Shown: in pieces, positions 52,749 through 64,000 of the stretch | How the letters are laid out: each line of letters starts with the position of its first letter | Numbering within the stretch: the first letter of the stretch is position 1 | From: Botryosphaeria dothidea | Lineage: Eukaryota > Ascomycota > Dothideomycetes > Botryosphaeriales > Botryosphaeriaceae | Direction: 5' to 3' | NCBI GenBank assembly: GCA_011503125.2 | Contig: WWBZ02000011.1 | Coordinates: forward strand, 310,001 to 374,000 | Length of the DNA stretch: 64,000 nucleotides | Made by a program: the position numbers and the translations under genes | The notes under the pieces: generated by a model | The model's input: only the letters and a program-made list of their open reading frames with translations | Databases searched by the model: none | What the model was told of the DNA's origin: nothing

Positions 52749-55700
52749 TATATAGATGTTTGTTGGTGTTTTTCTGGTGGTGGGGGCTTTTGTGATTGTG
52801 CTGGTATAAGAGGTTTGGGGGGTTGGGGATTCATGTATTGATGTGACAGATGAGTATGGAATGGCGAGGTCGTTTTCTCTTCTAATCTAAATGGGGGTTT
52901 TGTGGTTCAGAATTTCGTTTGTCCTGTTCGCTGTGTGAAGGGGGCTTATTTGAGCCGTTTCTGACTTTGATACCTACCAGCCTCTCGTTCACATCTAGTG
53001 ATATCCTAACGTTTTCCTGCTTGCTATTATTGCTGGTGCATCAATTTAAACTTCAAAGCATTAGTAAATGCCCGGAAACGCTCAAGAACGATAGGTATGC
53101 GTTCAAGTGGCAACGTCTACTTTACCTCCGCTTACCTCTCGCAGAGAAGTAGCTCGCACCATGCTTCCCCGTGATAGCTATGAATGATTGGCCAAGAATC
53201 CGGCCCGCTCGGCACAGTCACGGAAGGGGTTCAGACTCTGTTTTTCTTTTTTCGAGTGCTCAAATACCGGGCTAGATCGAGGCCACTTACTGGCTCCGTG
53301 TCTCCGCACTGAATCTGGGGTTCTCCTCCGTGGAGCGTCGGTGGGTCCGGGGTTACTTCATTGGCCGCGACGACTCCCTCAAGGGAAAACCCCTACTCAC
53401 GTGAACGGCTGGACACTGGCGCTTTCTCTGCGCATGTTTGAATCGTGGGACGGGGTTGTCCTGCGGTGAGACGCGGGTTGCTTGATCTACCAGATACAGC
53501 GTTGATCATGATGCACATCAGGTTGGAGACCCTCGACACGGCCACCGCGACTGAATCGCGCTTCTCTGCGCCGCGGCATGCGATCCGGAATCAAGCATCC
53601 CCTTCCACGATCGGTGAAGATTTTCTCTTATCTGCGCCGTCTGGTGGCTGATCGAGCCCTTGTCTCTGGTCCCTCGTCAAACACGTGGCACAGGATGCGG
53701 TCGTTCTTGGCATTTGTTGAGATTTTTCCCTCTCGTGATCGTTTGTCGCTGTCGAGTTTCGTCACCTGCTGGATGGTGGTTGGTTGGACGGATGCATTTA
53801 GCCTGTGGTTGCTTGGACGTTGGACCCCAGATGCGGAGGTCGGGATGGGGTGGCCTCCTGCGGGGACCAAGGCATGTTTAGCCAGCTGGAGGGTTTGGTA
53901 TAAGTAGAAACTGCATTCCTCCGGCGTCAACTGTATTCAGAGCGGCCTCTGCTGCATCTGCCGTGGTTGTGCGTGGAAGTGATGGCGTTCACTTTGGGAC
54001 GTCTGTCAATGTCGAGCAACAAAGCTCCAGCCTTTCTTCGGGGTACACAACGTAAGTGCATACAACACCAAGTACGGAAACTCGTCTCATTCACGATTGA
54101 TCAGTGATGATATCCTACCGTCACTAGTGAAGACGTTGTAGTCGACGAAGGACGATCCCCCAGCTCCGAGGATATTCCTCGGCCGAAAACATCTGGAGTG
54201 CCTAGTTATCTGGAGTACGAATTCCACTTCTTCCAGCGGTGTTTGGTCTCCCGACACAGCTGTAGGCCATCTGAATGTCAAGGGTGAGTTGCAGTCAGTT
54301 CTCATGGCATGTTCGCGTTCTTCCCCCGTTTCTCTCCGCAAGTCCTCACCGTCTCCGGAAGAGCTTTCCCGCACCCCTACAACTTTTTACGTTTTCCATC
54401 AGCCCAGCTCACGTTTTCGAAGAAGCGTTCTTACGGCTGTGTTTCCTCTTTCGCTCGGCTGTTCACCTGACTCCGACAACTTCACCATTCACCTTCAACT
54501 TCACGATGCAACCCAACATGCAACCTCGAGAAGGCGCCAAGCGAGCATGACGTACGCAGCGGGACAAGAAGATTGGCGGGAATAGGGATCAGCCCTGCTT
54601 CCCGACATCACGAACGAACGCCGGGCTTGACCATCACGCCGGTGTCTCCCTATGGCAGATTCCGCTGTGGGGAGGGGCTCTTTTGAGGGCGCATCACGGG
54701 GACTTGCTGCGGCTCCGTTTCCCAGCGGAGGATCAATAGCCGGACCGGGCGCTATTCCCGTGGGAAAAAGTGTGGATTGACGTCGTGTTTTTTTGTGTCG
54801 CTGGCGGAGGATTCCTGGGCGCCGCCTTTGCCGCTTTGCCGCCGGCGGCCGGGGTCAAATCGGCGGGATCACGATGTCTGCCAAGTTTTCCGAGCACAAA
54901 CACTCGCACACACGACCCTTGGACCTTCCGCCCTGCGGCACTGACGGGACCATCTCACCATTGCGGACGGCACATCGTCGGCACACTTCAGCAAGCCACA
55001 GACGCGCGCGACGTCAGGCGGCCGCCGCCTTTTCGCCGCCGCAGGGCTGCCATTGGGTGCTGCGGCTCCTCGCTCGCTCTTCTGCCGACGTCGACGCGGT
55101 GTGATGGACAGGCACAGCTCCTCTCGCTCCTCCCGTGATCACCGGCGGCCCACTGCTGCGAGAGGGAGTTCAGGAGGTCAAGAAATCGGGCGTTGACTTG
55201 GCGGAAGACAAGACTGCTCAAGAGGAGGGCAAGCCACACCCCAAGCGCGCCTCCCGCGCCGCCATGGCCCGGACGCCAACAAACACCCAAAAGCCGAGAA
55301 AGATGCGTTTCTTCAGCCGGATCACGCTTCCCCCACGCGCTGGCTCCTCCGCATCGGCAGTTTGGGCCTGCACGCGACCGTGGGTGGCGTTCGCATGAGT
55401 GGGTCCCGCTGGGTGAAGTTCGGGAGCGGGATTTTGGCGAGCAACGGAGATGGGAGCGGGGTGCAGCGACAGTCGAGAAGAAAAGGTGTGGTGAGAGAGT
55501 GGGGAAGATGGAGAGTCAGAATCCGGGCCTCCAGCTTCAAAGCGCCCACACTTTGCCCGCAATTTCGGCCTTGTGCTCGGCCCGACTTCGCTGGAACTGA
55601 TCGCAGCACTTTACACACTGCCTCTCTCAAGACCGCCTCTCACGATGCTCCCGTTCTCGGACCAGCAATGACGCCTGCCCGAAGCTTTTCATGACCCCCC

Positions 55701-56281
55701 GCCGGCAGTTTCCGCCTGAGGCTCTGAGCCCTGCTTCACTGCCGCCGTCAGGTTTGATCGCCCAGCCTGGAGACACTGCCATGCGGCAGGCGCACCCTAC
55801 ACCCGGACTCTCTGTTTTTGAGGCACTCTCAATCGTTGAGAAGCTGCGTCGGAGTCTGCTGGCAACGCGAGCCCCAAACCACATCACTCGACGCGCTCAC
55901 CACCAGCGCCAGTGGATGCCCTGCGCGCGGCAGATATCCGGCTGTGCACCAGGCGCCATGGGGCTCCACACCCTATCTGCTCTCCGCAGCCTTACCTGAT
56001 GGAGCATCTCCGCCATTATCCACCCACCCCCGGCCCCTCTCCGCCCCAGCAGACATCCCCGTGTCGAGCGCCTTCCAGAACCCGGCATGACGTTGCCGGC
56101 TATGCTCCTGCCAAAGAATCCGTGCTCGACAACACCGCGTGGCATGTCTCCGGAAATTCTTTCCTGTACTCCGAGCTCTTGCCCGACCCGTGCCCGCCCT
56201 GCCCGCGAATAAGTAGTCCGCGGGTCCTCGCTGTTGCTGAGCCTCCAAGGCACGCCTCGACGACAATCGCGACAAGCAACA
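52749..56281. other. 3.5 kb gene-free region and beta-glucosidase promoter
   Basis: No convincing frame on either strand. Translations of the open stretches (53578-53907, 54770-55138, 55193-55600, 55897-56301) have no motifs and low plausibility. Such a long upstream region is unusual beside the compact housekeeping block and may contain the control region of the GH3 gene or an unseen non-coding RNA. Confidence 0.4.
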
Positions 56282-58781
56282 ATGGCGCCTCTCACGAACA
56301 TGGCCGCGCTCCTCCTCGGCGCCGTAGCTGGCGCCGAGGCTGCTCAGAACTGGGATCACTCACTGTACACCACGAGCCCTCCTGTTTACCCTTCGCCCAA
56401 CATGACCGGTGTCGACTCCGCCTCGCTGACCGGCTGGGCTGGTGCTCTGGAGAAGGCTGAGGCTCTCCTCAGCAACCTGACCCTCGAGGAGAAGGTCCTC
56501 ATGCTCACTGGTGCCGCGGGTCCCTGCGTTGGGTATGACCGTCTATCTCTTCTTTACCACACGCAATTGCTTACGCTTCCGCAGAAACATCGCTCCCATC
56601 CCCCGCGTCGGCTTCAAGGGCCTCTGTCTCCAGGACGGTCCTCTCGGCATTCGTCAGTCCGACTTCGCCAGCGCTTTCCCTGCTGGTCTGAGTGCTGCCG
56701 CTTCTTTCGACAAGAACCTCATCCACGAGCGTGGCAAGCTCATTGGCGAGGAGTTCCGCGGCAAGGGTGCTCACATTTTCCTTGGCCCCGTCGCTGGTCC
56801 TCTCGGCCGCAGTGCCATGGCCGGCCGCAACTGGGAAGGCTTCTCTCCCGATCCGTACCTCACCGGTGTCGCCATGGAGGAGACCATTCTCGGTGTCCAG
56901 AGCACCGGTGTCCAGGCCAATGCCAAGCACTGGGTCGCCTACGAGCAGGAGACCCAGCGCAACCCCGAGGGTGCTTTCAACTCGTCGCATGAGCCCAATG
57001 ACAAGGATGTGATGTCCGTCTCCTCCAATGTCGATGACCGCACTCTTCACGAGCTTTACGTCTGGCCCTTTGCCAACGCCGTCCGCGCCGGTGTTTCCAG
57101 TGTCATGTGCGCTTACCAGCGCATCAACGGGTCTTACGCCTGCCAGAACTCCAAGACCCAGAACGGTATCCTCAAGACCGAGCTCGGTTTCCAGGGTTAC
57201 ATCATGTCCGACTGGATGGGCACCCACAGCGGTGTTGCTTCCGTCGAGGCTGGTCTTGACATGACCATGCCCGGTGCCTGGAACTGGCAGCCTTGGTTGA
57301 ACTTCTCCACTCCCTCTTACTTCGGAGGCAACCTTACCCAGGCTGTTGAGAACGGCTCTGTCCCGGAGACCCGTGTCGACGACATGGTCAAGCGTGTCCT
57401 GACTCCCTACTACCTTCTCGGCCAGGACGAGGGCTTCCCTGGTGTCGACGCCTCCACCGGCGCCTACCCTGCGGTTAACGACTTCCAGCCCGAGAGCAAC
57501 TGGTACGACACCTGGAAGGAGGCTGGTGCCCTCAACGACGAAGTCTCCATCGACGTCCGCGGCAACCACAGCGAGCACATTCGCAAGCTCGGTGCCGCTG
57601 GCTCCGTTCTCCTCAAGAACGTCAACAGCACTCTTCCCCTCAAGACCCCCAAGAACATCGCTGTCTTCGGCAACGCTGCTGGTGACTTGACCAACGGTCT
57701 CTACCCCCACGCCAACGACTACGAGTACGGCACTCTCCCCGTTGGTGGTGGCTCCGGCAGTCTCCGCTTCTCCAAGGTCGTCAGCCCTCTCGAGGCTCTC
57801 AAGACCCGCGCCAACGCCGACGGTTCCTCGATCCAGTACGTGCTGAACAACACCCTCCTGACCACCTCGGGCGCCTACGCCACCAACATCTACCCCGTCC
57901 CCGACGTCTGCCTCGTCTTCGTCAAGACCTGGGCCTCCGAGGGCGAGGACCGCGCCGACCTGAACGTCAACTGGAACGGCAACGAGGTCGTCGAGCAGAT
58001 CGCCGCCAACTGCAGCAACACGGTCGTCATCTCCAACTCGGGCGGCCTCACGCTGCTGCCGTGGGCCGACCACGAGAACGTCACCGCCATCCTGGCCGCC
58101 CACCTGCCCGGCGACGAGATCGGCAACAGCATCGTCGACATCCTGTACGGCGACGTCAACCCCTCGGGCAAGCTGCCCTACACCATCGCGCACGAGGCGT
58201 CCGACTACTACTTCGCCAACCTCACGACCGAGGTCGCCGACGCCGCCGACACGGACGCCTGGCAGTCCGACTTCACCGAGCGCCTGCTCATCGACTACCG
58301 CTACTTCGACTACCACAACCTCTCCGTGCTCTACGAGTTCGGCTTCGGCCTGTCGTACACCACCTTCGCGCTCGCCGACCTGTCCGTCGCGCCCGTCTCC
58401 AACGGCTCCGCCATCGCCGGCGTCCCCGCCGCCGCCGCCGAGGCCGCGCCCGGCGGCAACCCGGCGCTCTGGGACGCCGTCTACAAGGTCACGGCCACGG
58501 TGCAGAACACGGGCGCCGTCGCGGGCGCCGCCGTCCCGCAGCTGTACGTCGAGCTGCCCGCGTCGGCCGGCGAGGGCACGCCCGTCAAGCAGCTGCGCGG
58601 CTTCGAGAAGATCGAGCTCGAGGCCGGCGAGGCGCAGGAGGTCACGTTCGAGCTGATGCGCCGTGATGTCTCGGTGTGGGATGTCGTTGCGCAGGAGTGG
58701 AGCGTGCCCAGCGGCACGTTTGGCGTGCATGTGGGCTTCTCGTCGAGGGACGCGCAGCTGAAGGGCTCTTTCACTGTTTAA
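56282..58781 (+). CDS. Secreted beta-glucosidase, glycoside hydrolase family 3
   Basis: Exons 56282..56532 and 56585..58781 flank a 52-base intron (GTATGA..CGCAG, phase 2), giving 815 residues. An N-terminal signal peptide ('MAALLLGAVAGAEA') is followed by the GH3 N-domain: 'NLTLEEKVLMLTGA', 'GLCLQDGPLGIR', 'GRNWEGFSPDPYLTGV', 'ANAKHWVAYEQE', and the nucleophile Asp at about 293 in 'GYIMSDWMGTHSG'. The C-domain ('AGSVLLKN', 'NSGGLTLLPW', 'GNSIVDILYGDVNPSGKLPY') and a fibronectin-III-like domain ('QLRGFEKIELEAGE', 'PSGTFGVHVG') complete the protein. It would hydrolyse cellobiose or other beta-glucosides outside the cell; several N-glycosylation sequons are visible. From about 57880 onward, GC at third codon positions is clearly higher than in the 5' half. 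Confidence 0.95.
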
Positions 58782-59345
58782 GTGAGGATTAATGGGAAGT
58801 GTGGATGAGTATGAACTTTGATGAATAATTAAAACACATGATTGGGTTGGGAGAGAAGAGGGGTGGTTCATATGTACTATAAGAGTACGTCTTTAATGAT
58901 AATGCGAATCTTGTATCATAGCAAAATTTTGCTTCCCGCGCTCCTGATCTGTGAAGCCGATAGTGAAGTACTCCGTGTGTAAAGATGATCACATTGTCAG
59001 CGTCAAGCAAGCACTGAGAAAGACATTGATTGCTGCTATGTCTCAGAAATCATGGTCTTGAACTCCTTCACCAAAATTCCTTGCTCAATGCTGCTCACCG
59101 CAGATTTCACTACTGCCCATGTGAAGAAACTCCAAAGCCCATGCTATCTGTCCGCATGTGCCGTAAATATCCAAGATTTTCAACTCCGCCGAAATCTCAT
59201 CCAGAATGCCCGCCGCACGCACCCGAGTATGAAGCTCACTCAATCGTGTTCCAAGACCGCATTCTTCAATCATTGCGCCCTTTCAACTCTCTTGGCGCTT
59301 GCGGTGTACTTGAGAAATGCCCGTTTCTGGAATTCTGTATGCTGC
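58782..59345. other. Convergent 3' flanks
   Basis: AT-rich DNA between the convergent GH3 and coiled-coil genes. Short frames from 59030 are the 3' flank of the minus-strand gene. Nothing else is seen. Confidence 0.4.
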
Positions 59346-60008
59346 TCAAGAAGAGCCAGCATTGGAGGAGGCAGCGGAGTTGCCGCTCTTGGCGGAGGTC
59401 GGGACGAACGGCGCCGCAGCACCGTTCAGAGAGGACTTGCGCTTCATGGGAGGGGCAGAAGCGGAAGAGCCGGACTGCTTGCTGGCAGGTGGAGCCTGTG
59501 TGAAGTCGAAGTGTCAGTCATTGTCGCCGGAGTGCTTGAGGAGAGGTAGAATTGAAGGTCAGTGAAGGTACCGACCTTGCTGGCATCCTGAGCGTGCTTG
59601 ACCTCGCCACCGGAGTGCTGGATGTTCTCGATGCTCTGCTCGCAGGCAGAGTTCATCTGCCCGAGCTGCTCCTCGAGGATCCGGAGTCTCTTCTGCGCTT
59701 GCTCGCACTTGGCCATCTCGATTTCCTTGGCCATCCTGAAGTCCTCCACCGTGGGACTAGGCGGGAGGATGGGTGTCTCAAGGGTGGGCTGTAAGGAAAG
59801 GTGTCAGCTTTGAGGTGAGAGCTCGTGCGGATATATGTCCAAGGTGAGGCAGGGGAGCGGGATGGCAGAAGTCAGAAGAGGAAATCGTGGTGTCGAGTTA
59901 AAAAGGGAAAAGAGGTGAGGCAGAAATGGCAATAAAATAAGAGTTGGAATGAGGCGATGGACATACAGAAAAGGGCTCGGCGAGTGAGGTAATGATGGGG
60001 GCAGGCAT
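59346..60008 (-). CDS. Small coiled-coil protein, unknown function
   Basis: Three exons, 60008..59967, 59788..59576 and 59495..59346, with introns of 178 and 80 bases, both phase 0, give 134 residues. The short first exon encodes 'MPAPIITSLAEPFS'. The second encodes a Pro-rich linker and an amphipathic helix suited to a coiled coil (about residues 30-75: 'MAKEIEMAKCEQAQKRLRIL', 'EEQLGQMNSACEQSIENI'). The third is Ser/Ala/Lys-rich with a basic 'MKRKSS' and ends 'SSNAGSS'. The donor of the second intron, GTCGGT, is unusual but keeps the frame and is followed by a GACTT..CACAG end. I do not recognise a family. It is divergent from the Gln-rich gene at 60436. Confidence 0.65.
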
Positions 60009-60435
60009 ATTGACGTTAAGAGTTGAAAAAAGGCTTTAGCGATTGGTGGTAGTGGTGGTTCTCTGCGGTGCTGAAGGTCGGTGGTGGAAGAAAGGAAAGG
60101 ATTGAGCAGAGCAGCAAGAGGGGTTTTAACGCCTCACGCTGAAGGGTCCAACATGTGCCACAGCTACTGCTGCCCAGTATGGCAAGCGCGCCGTCACATG
60201 AACCCTGGCAAGAGGGAAATAGCAGGAGCGGCCAGCATCACGGCGCCCGTGGCCGCCGGACTGCAGAGCAAGTGACGCGCTCGGCCATCACCCCCGTCAA
60301 ATGATACTCTGCCGCACCGTGTGCCCGTGCACCGCGGGTGGTGTTTATTTGCTTCGTCGCGCAACTTCCTCCTTCCGCTCTCGTCACAACCACCACCGCT
60401 GTTTTCTTCGTCCACCGCGCAAAACATTCCCAAAC
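60009..60435. promoter_or_regulatory. Divergent promoter
   Basis: 427 bases separate the coiled-coil gene (minus) from the Gln-rich gene (plus). The part next to 60436 is C/A-rich ('caaccaccaccgctg'), typical of fungal 5' leaders. No TATA box was seen. Confidence 0.3.
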
Positions 60436-62222
60436 ATGAGGGTGATGTTCCCGCGCTCCCAGTTCGACAGGGACCGCGCCCGTCGCAACTACCTGGCAAG
60501 TAACCAGTCACCCGCCGGAGCTTAGCACCCCTTCCACTTACTACCTGTCAGAAGAGGCGCCGTTCCAACAAGCTCGGCCCCCTCCGCGCGAAGAAGGCCG
60601 AAGTCCAGCAGCCCGCCAAGACGCTCCAGGATTCTGCTGCCCAGTTTGCTCAAGCAATCGTCGCGTCGGCCGAGGACCAAGGCCACGAGACCGCCAGAGC
60701 CCTGCTGAAGTTGCATGAAGAGCAGCAGATCATCCACAGCCGCCTGGACGTAAGCATCTGCCACTTCCCTCTGCAAGCCGGACATACAGTTACTCCACCG
60801 ACTAATGCATCCCAGGAGCTCTGCAAGGCCGTCGTCGCGCATGGTCGCGACAAAAGCGTCCAGTCCAAGCTCCACGACGCTCTCTCCGCCATAGTTGGTA
60901 ATCATGGGGCCGACATCGATGACATGAAGCCCATCGTTCCCATTCTCGAGGGTTTCCTGCAAGAGCGCTTCGGTGATGACTTTATGGCCTTTGTGGACCT
61001 CCACGAGAGCCCGTCCAGCACTACCCAATACCCTGGGGTCGAAGCTCCGCATGACGCGGAAATGGCCTCTGCCAGCGAAAAGCGTGAGTTCATTGACAAG
61101 TGGCTGTCCAAGGTCGAGGAAGGAAAACAAGATTTATACACTGGACCAGATCATCCCAGCTCGAGCGAGTCCAGCATCACTCCTATATCCCAACTTAGTT
61201 CTTCCATGGTCAGCGACAATACACTTCCTATCTTCAAGAAAAATGCTCCGCCTGACGATTTCTGGAACTCCTTCGGGAAGAAGGAGCAGCAAAGGTTGGA
61301 GAGCCATCCGAGGGAGCGGGAGAAGCAGGCGCAGGCGAATCAGCAGCAACTGGCGCAGCAGAAGCAGGAGAGTGAGACGTTCGAAAGTCTTGTCAAAAAT
61401 ATCTTTGGATCCACTCCTCCATATGATCCACAGATCGACATGCAGGAGCTCCATCTCCAACAACAGGTTCCGTCCTTCCAAGACCCCGTTCGATCTGCTC
61501 CGCTGCAGCCCGAATACCAACCACGGTCTTGCTCAAGCTCTGCCTTTATTGATTCGCAGCGCGAGCTCTTGCTGCAGCAGTCATTCAACATCGGAAGCCA
61601 GACGCAACAGCCCATTCAGAGTCAGCGTCAGCATCGCAGCGGGAGCTCAGTCGCTCACCTTACGCCTTCTCAGCAACACTCCTCTTCCCAAGGTCCGTCT
61701 CAGCAACAGTTCTACCACCGGCATTCCACCGCCCAGCCCATGAATGGCACCACAAACCAAGTCCAATTTCCGCCAGGTGACATGCAAGCGATGATGATGC
61801 AGCGCCCTCCCCTCCCACTGGTTAACAACCACGGATACACGCAGCCCTCGCAGCAGGTTCAACACCATAGCAACAGTAATACAGGTCTTTCGCGTCCTTG
61901 GGTGAACCCCGCACAGGAAATGCCGCAGCAGCAGCGTTTCCCTCCGCAACACCAACACCAGACGCCACAGCAGCAGCAGCATCAAGTGCAACCTCAGCAT
62001 CCTGTTCCACAGCCCCAGCAAGCTCATTGTCGGAAGCAGCAGCCCCACCTTTCGCGCCCCAGCCCGTCCTTCTACGGAAACGGCGGTCCACATCCGTTTC
62101 CCCCGCAAGGCCAGATTCAATTCCAGGGAAACGGCGTTGTTCCGCAGCAGCACCAGCGGCAGATGCAGTTCTGCCATCAGACCCAGGAGCAGTACCAGCG
62201 TCAGCAGCGTGGTGGTGGCTGA
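60436..62222 (+). CDS. Gln-rich protein of unknown function with a probable GC-AG intron
   Basis: Exons 60436..60495, 60552..60749 and 60816..62222 give 554 residues. The first intron (60496..60551) is best read as GCAAGT..CAG, a GC-AG intron, because only this donor joins 'RRNYL' to 'KRRSNKLGPLRAKKAEVQQP' in frame; a GT donor four bases later shifts the frame. The second intron (66 bases, GTAAGC..CCAG with an ACTAAT branch) is a multiple of three without stops. The N-terminal 200 residues are helical ('AQAIVASAEDQGHETARALL', 'ELCKAVVAHGRDKSVQSKLH', 'FLQERFGDDFMAFVDLHE'). After that the protein is Gln/Pro/His/Ser-rich and disordered to the end. I do not recognise a family; the tail is like those of transcription or RNA-granule proteins. 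Confidence 0.75.
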
Positions 62223-62723
62223 GTCTGTGTGGAGTGCTGCACAGGCTCCTGATGGTAGAGATGATGGCCAACGATATGGAAACCAGCTGTTTTCCTTCAT
62301 CAGATGTTATTCGGAAGGACGAATACCAGTGGTCCGGATAGTGAAGTGTTTCGTGTGGCATGGTACATGGTCTCCCGGGGATGAGCATGCCCCTGAAAGA
62401 CTTGGGGTTGGATAATCGTCAAAAAGCATCGGAAAAGTTGCAATGAAAGTAAGAGCATTGGTGAGATACACAGAGTGAAGAACGACTTAAAGTAATGAGG
62501 AAAACAGCATTCCAAAAGGAAGTAATGGCAGGGAGCAAAAGCAAAAGCGGAAAAAAGAGATCATTACAAAAAAGGCACATGTACAACAGTCATTCAGCGA
62601 ACAGCAGGCAAACAAGTAAATAGATTTGAATTTCTTCACAAGGTCCCAATGGACGAATGCAGTGGCCAAAATGAGCTCCTGCTTCCATCAAGACTTCAAG
62701 TCTTCTTTTTCCCCTCCTCCTCT
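62223..62723. other. Convergent 3' flanks
   Basis: 500 bases between convergent genes. No frame or motif of note. Confidence 0.4.
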
Positions 62724-64000
62724 TCAAACACAGACATCCAACCTCCCCACACTGGGATCATGATCGCTAATCTGCTCGTCCGCGCTCACCCACGTATTCA
62801 CATGCACATGCTCGTACTCGACGCCCTTGCCCACCAGCGCCTCGCTCACAAACACATGGTCCAGCTGCTGCGCGTTCATATCGAACAGATACGTATACCG
62901 CTCGTGCGCCTCGATGCCCGCCGCCTCGTCCGCATCCACCAGCGCGCTTCCTTCGGCGAACACCTCCAGCGGCTCCACGAACGCGAACTCGTTGAAGTCG
63001 CCCGCCACCACGACGTGCGCGCCGGGATCGGCCGCCAGCACGCGCGCCACGAACGCGGCCGTGACGCTCGCCTGCGCGGCGCGGTCGTCCACGCCGCCGT
63101 TCACGGGCGCGCGCGCGTCGCCCTCGAGCGAGCTCGAGCCGCCCTTGCTGCCCCAGTGCACGTTGACGGTCCAGAGGCGGCCGGCGCCGTCGGCCGTCTG
63201 CCAGAGGGCGGCCAGCGGCTTGCGGCTGGCGGTCCAGGCGGCGTTGGCCGGGTCGACGCGGCCGGGGTTGGGGGCGAGGTGCGTGCTGTTGCGGACGGCG
63301 GCCGCGGTGGTGGCGTCGCCGGGGGAGGGGTTGAGCAGGGAGAGGGCGGCGGGGCGGTAGAGGTAGGCGACGCGGATGTTGCCGCCGGGCTGGCCGCCGT
63401 CCTGGCCGTCGACGGGGTCGATGACGGCGGAGGCGTAGGTGGGCCCGCCGGCGGCGGCGATGGCGGCGATGAGGGCGGCGAGGGTCTCGCCGGAGGAGAC
63501 GACACCGTCGCTCGTGGGGCCCGAGTCGTCTTGGATTTCTTGCAGGAAGAGGAGGTCGGGCGAAGAGAGGTAGTCGACGATGTGGGCGGCGACGGCGGGC
63601 AGGTGGGTCGAGTTGGGGGCGAGGTTCTCGACGTTGTAGGAGCCGAAGATCAGGCCGCTGCAGGAGCTGGATGAGGAGAGGGATGTGGCGGGGGGAAGAG
63701 AGGGCTCGGCGGAGCCGAGGACTTCGATGGCGGTTTGTGGGAGGATGTAGTAGAAGCCGAAGGCGTAGGTGACGATGCCGGTGATGTCGGAGAGGGAGTC
63801 GCCCAGCTTGACGGTCGAAGGGTTGGCGCTGCCATCCAAGGGGTCGCCGATGAAAATGGCTTCGGGATTGGCGTCTGGGAGATGTTTAGTAATTTTTTGA
63901 TGATTGAGGTCGTGTGGCAGGAGAACTTACCGGTATCCGTCATGGTCACGCCTCCCCGCTCGTTCAACCCCGTCACCGTCCAGTTCCCCCTCACCCACAC
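62724..64000 (-). CDS. Secreted endonuclease/exonuclease/phosphatase-family nuclease (5' end outside window)
   Basis: Exons 64000..63931 (partial) and 63874..62724 are joined across a 56-base intron (GTAAGT..CCCAG). The visible 406 residues include 'GNWTVTGLNERGG', then 'FGSYNVENLAPNSTHLPAVA', 'LLFLQEIQDDSG' (catalytic Glu), 'VNVHWGSKG', 'VVVAGDFNEF' (metal-binding Asp and Asn), 'YTYLFDMNAQQLDHVFVSEA' and 'SDHDPSVGRLDV' at the end (catalytic His). This is the extracellular-DNase (ExeM/NucH-like) branch of the DNase I fold, which is usually preceded by an OB-fold/lamin-tail N-terminus; that part lies beyond the window. Its likely role is degradation of extracellular nucleic acid. The 3' half is very GC-rich. 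Confidence 0.9.

Noticed and set aside
56571..58871. 766-codon minus-strand frame
   Set aside because: Antisense shadow of the GH3 gene, with a Val/Gly/Asp-rich translation and no domain.
62649..63674. 341-codon plus-strand frame
   Set aside because: Antisense shadow of the endonuclease/exonuclease/phosphatase gene.
1..64000. CRISPR array or bacterial operon signals
   Set aside because: The window is clearly fungal nuclear DNA with spliceosomal introns, and no regularly spaced identical repeats occur apart from the four-copy array at 20436-20680.

Overview
This window is nuclear DNA of a filamentous ascomycete (Pezizomycotina). Most confident genes carry one to three short introns of about 50-80 bases (the longest modelled are 120 and 178) with GT..AG ends, branch-like CTAA/CTGA motifs and GC-rich third codon positions. 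The gene set is fungal: Mex67, Ero1, Vps8, a PY-motif membrane protein, a GH3 beta-glucosidase, and HET, NACHT and Gti1/Pac2 domains. I cannot fix the species. Dothideomycetes is a guess.

Layout. 1-2.6 kb: a catalytic-Cys-less isochorismatase-like gene (cut by the left edge) diverges from a DHA1-type MFS transporter across a promoter with repeated CTCCGG and TGATTGGCTG motifs. 3-16 kb: an accessory, decayed island. It holds a NACHT NLR-type gene broken at long T and G runs, a 732-residue conserved fungal protein with a shifted C-terminus, two relics of a small protein family that may be gasdermin-like, two relics of the 732-residue protein's C-terminus, and a Gti1/Pac2 (WOPR) gene without a visible start codon. 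17.5-26.2 kb: housekeeping genes (hexose transporter, mex67, ero1). 26.2-41 kb: a second accessory stretch with two small C2H2 genes, a broken HET-domain gene, a DUF6604-like relic and two orphan reading frames, separated by long gene-poor DNA. 41.8-52.7 kb: a dense housekeeping block (alanyl-tRNA synthetase, a conserved acidic protein, an RCR-like PY-motif membrane protein, vps8). 52.7-56.3 kb: a gene-free stretch upstream of the GH3 beta-glucosidase. 59-64 kb: a small coiled-coil protein, a Gln-rich protein with a GC-AG intron, and a secreted endonuclease/exonuclease/phosphatase-type nuclease cut by the right edge.

How it fits together. The housekeeping genes are unrelated functions side by side, as is usual in fungi. 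The 3-16 kb island is the most interesting part. NLR (NACHT), a possible pore-forming effector family, HET and Gti1/Pac2 genes are the kinds of loci linked to fungal self/non-self recognition and regulated cell death. Within this window the module has been duplicated and nearly every copy carries frame breaks. Two points are worth direct testing: whether the T15 and G14 runs in the NACHT gene are real or assembly errors, and whether the alanyl-tRNA synthetase uses two in-frame AUGs to make mitochondrial and cytosolic enzymes.
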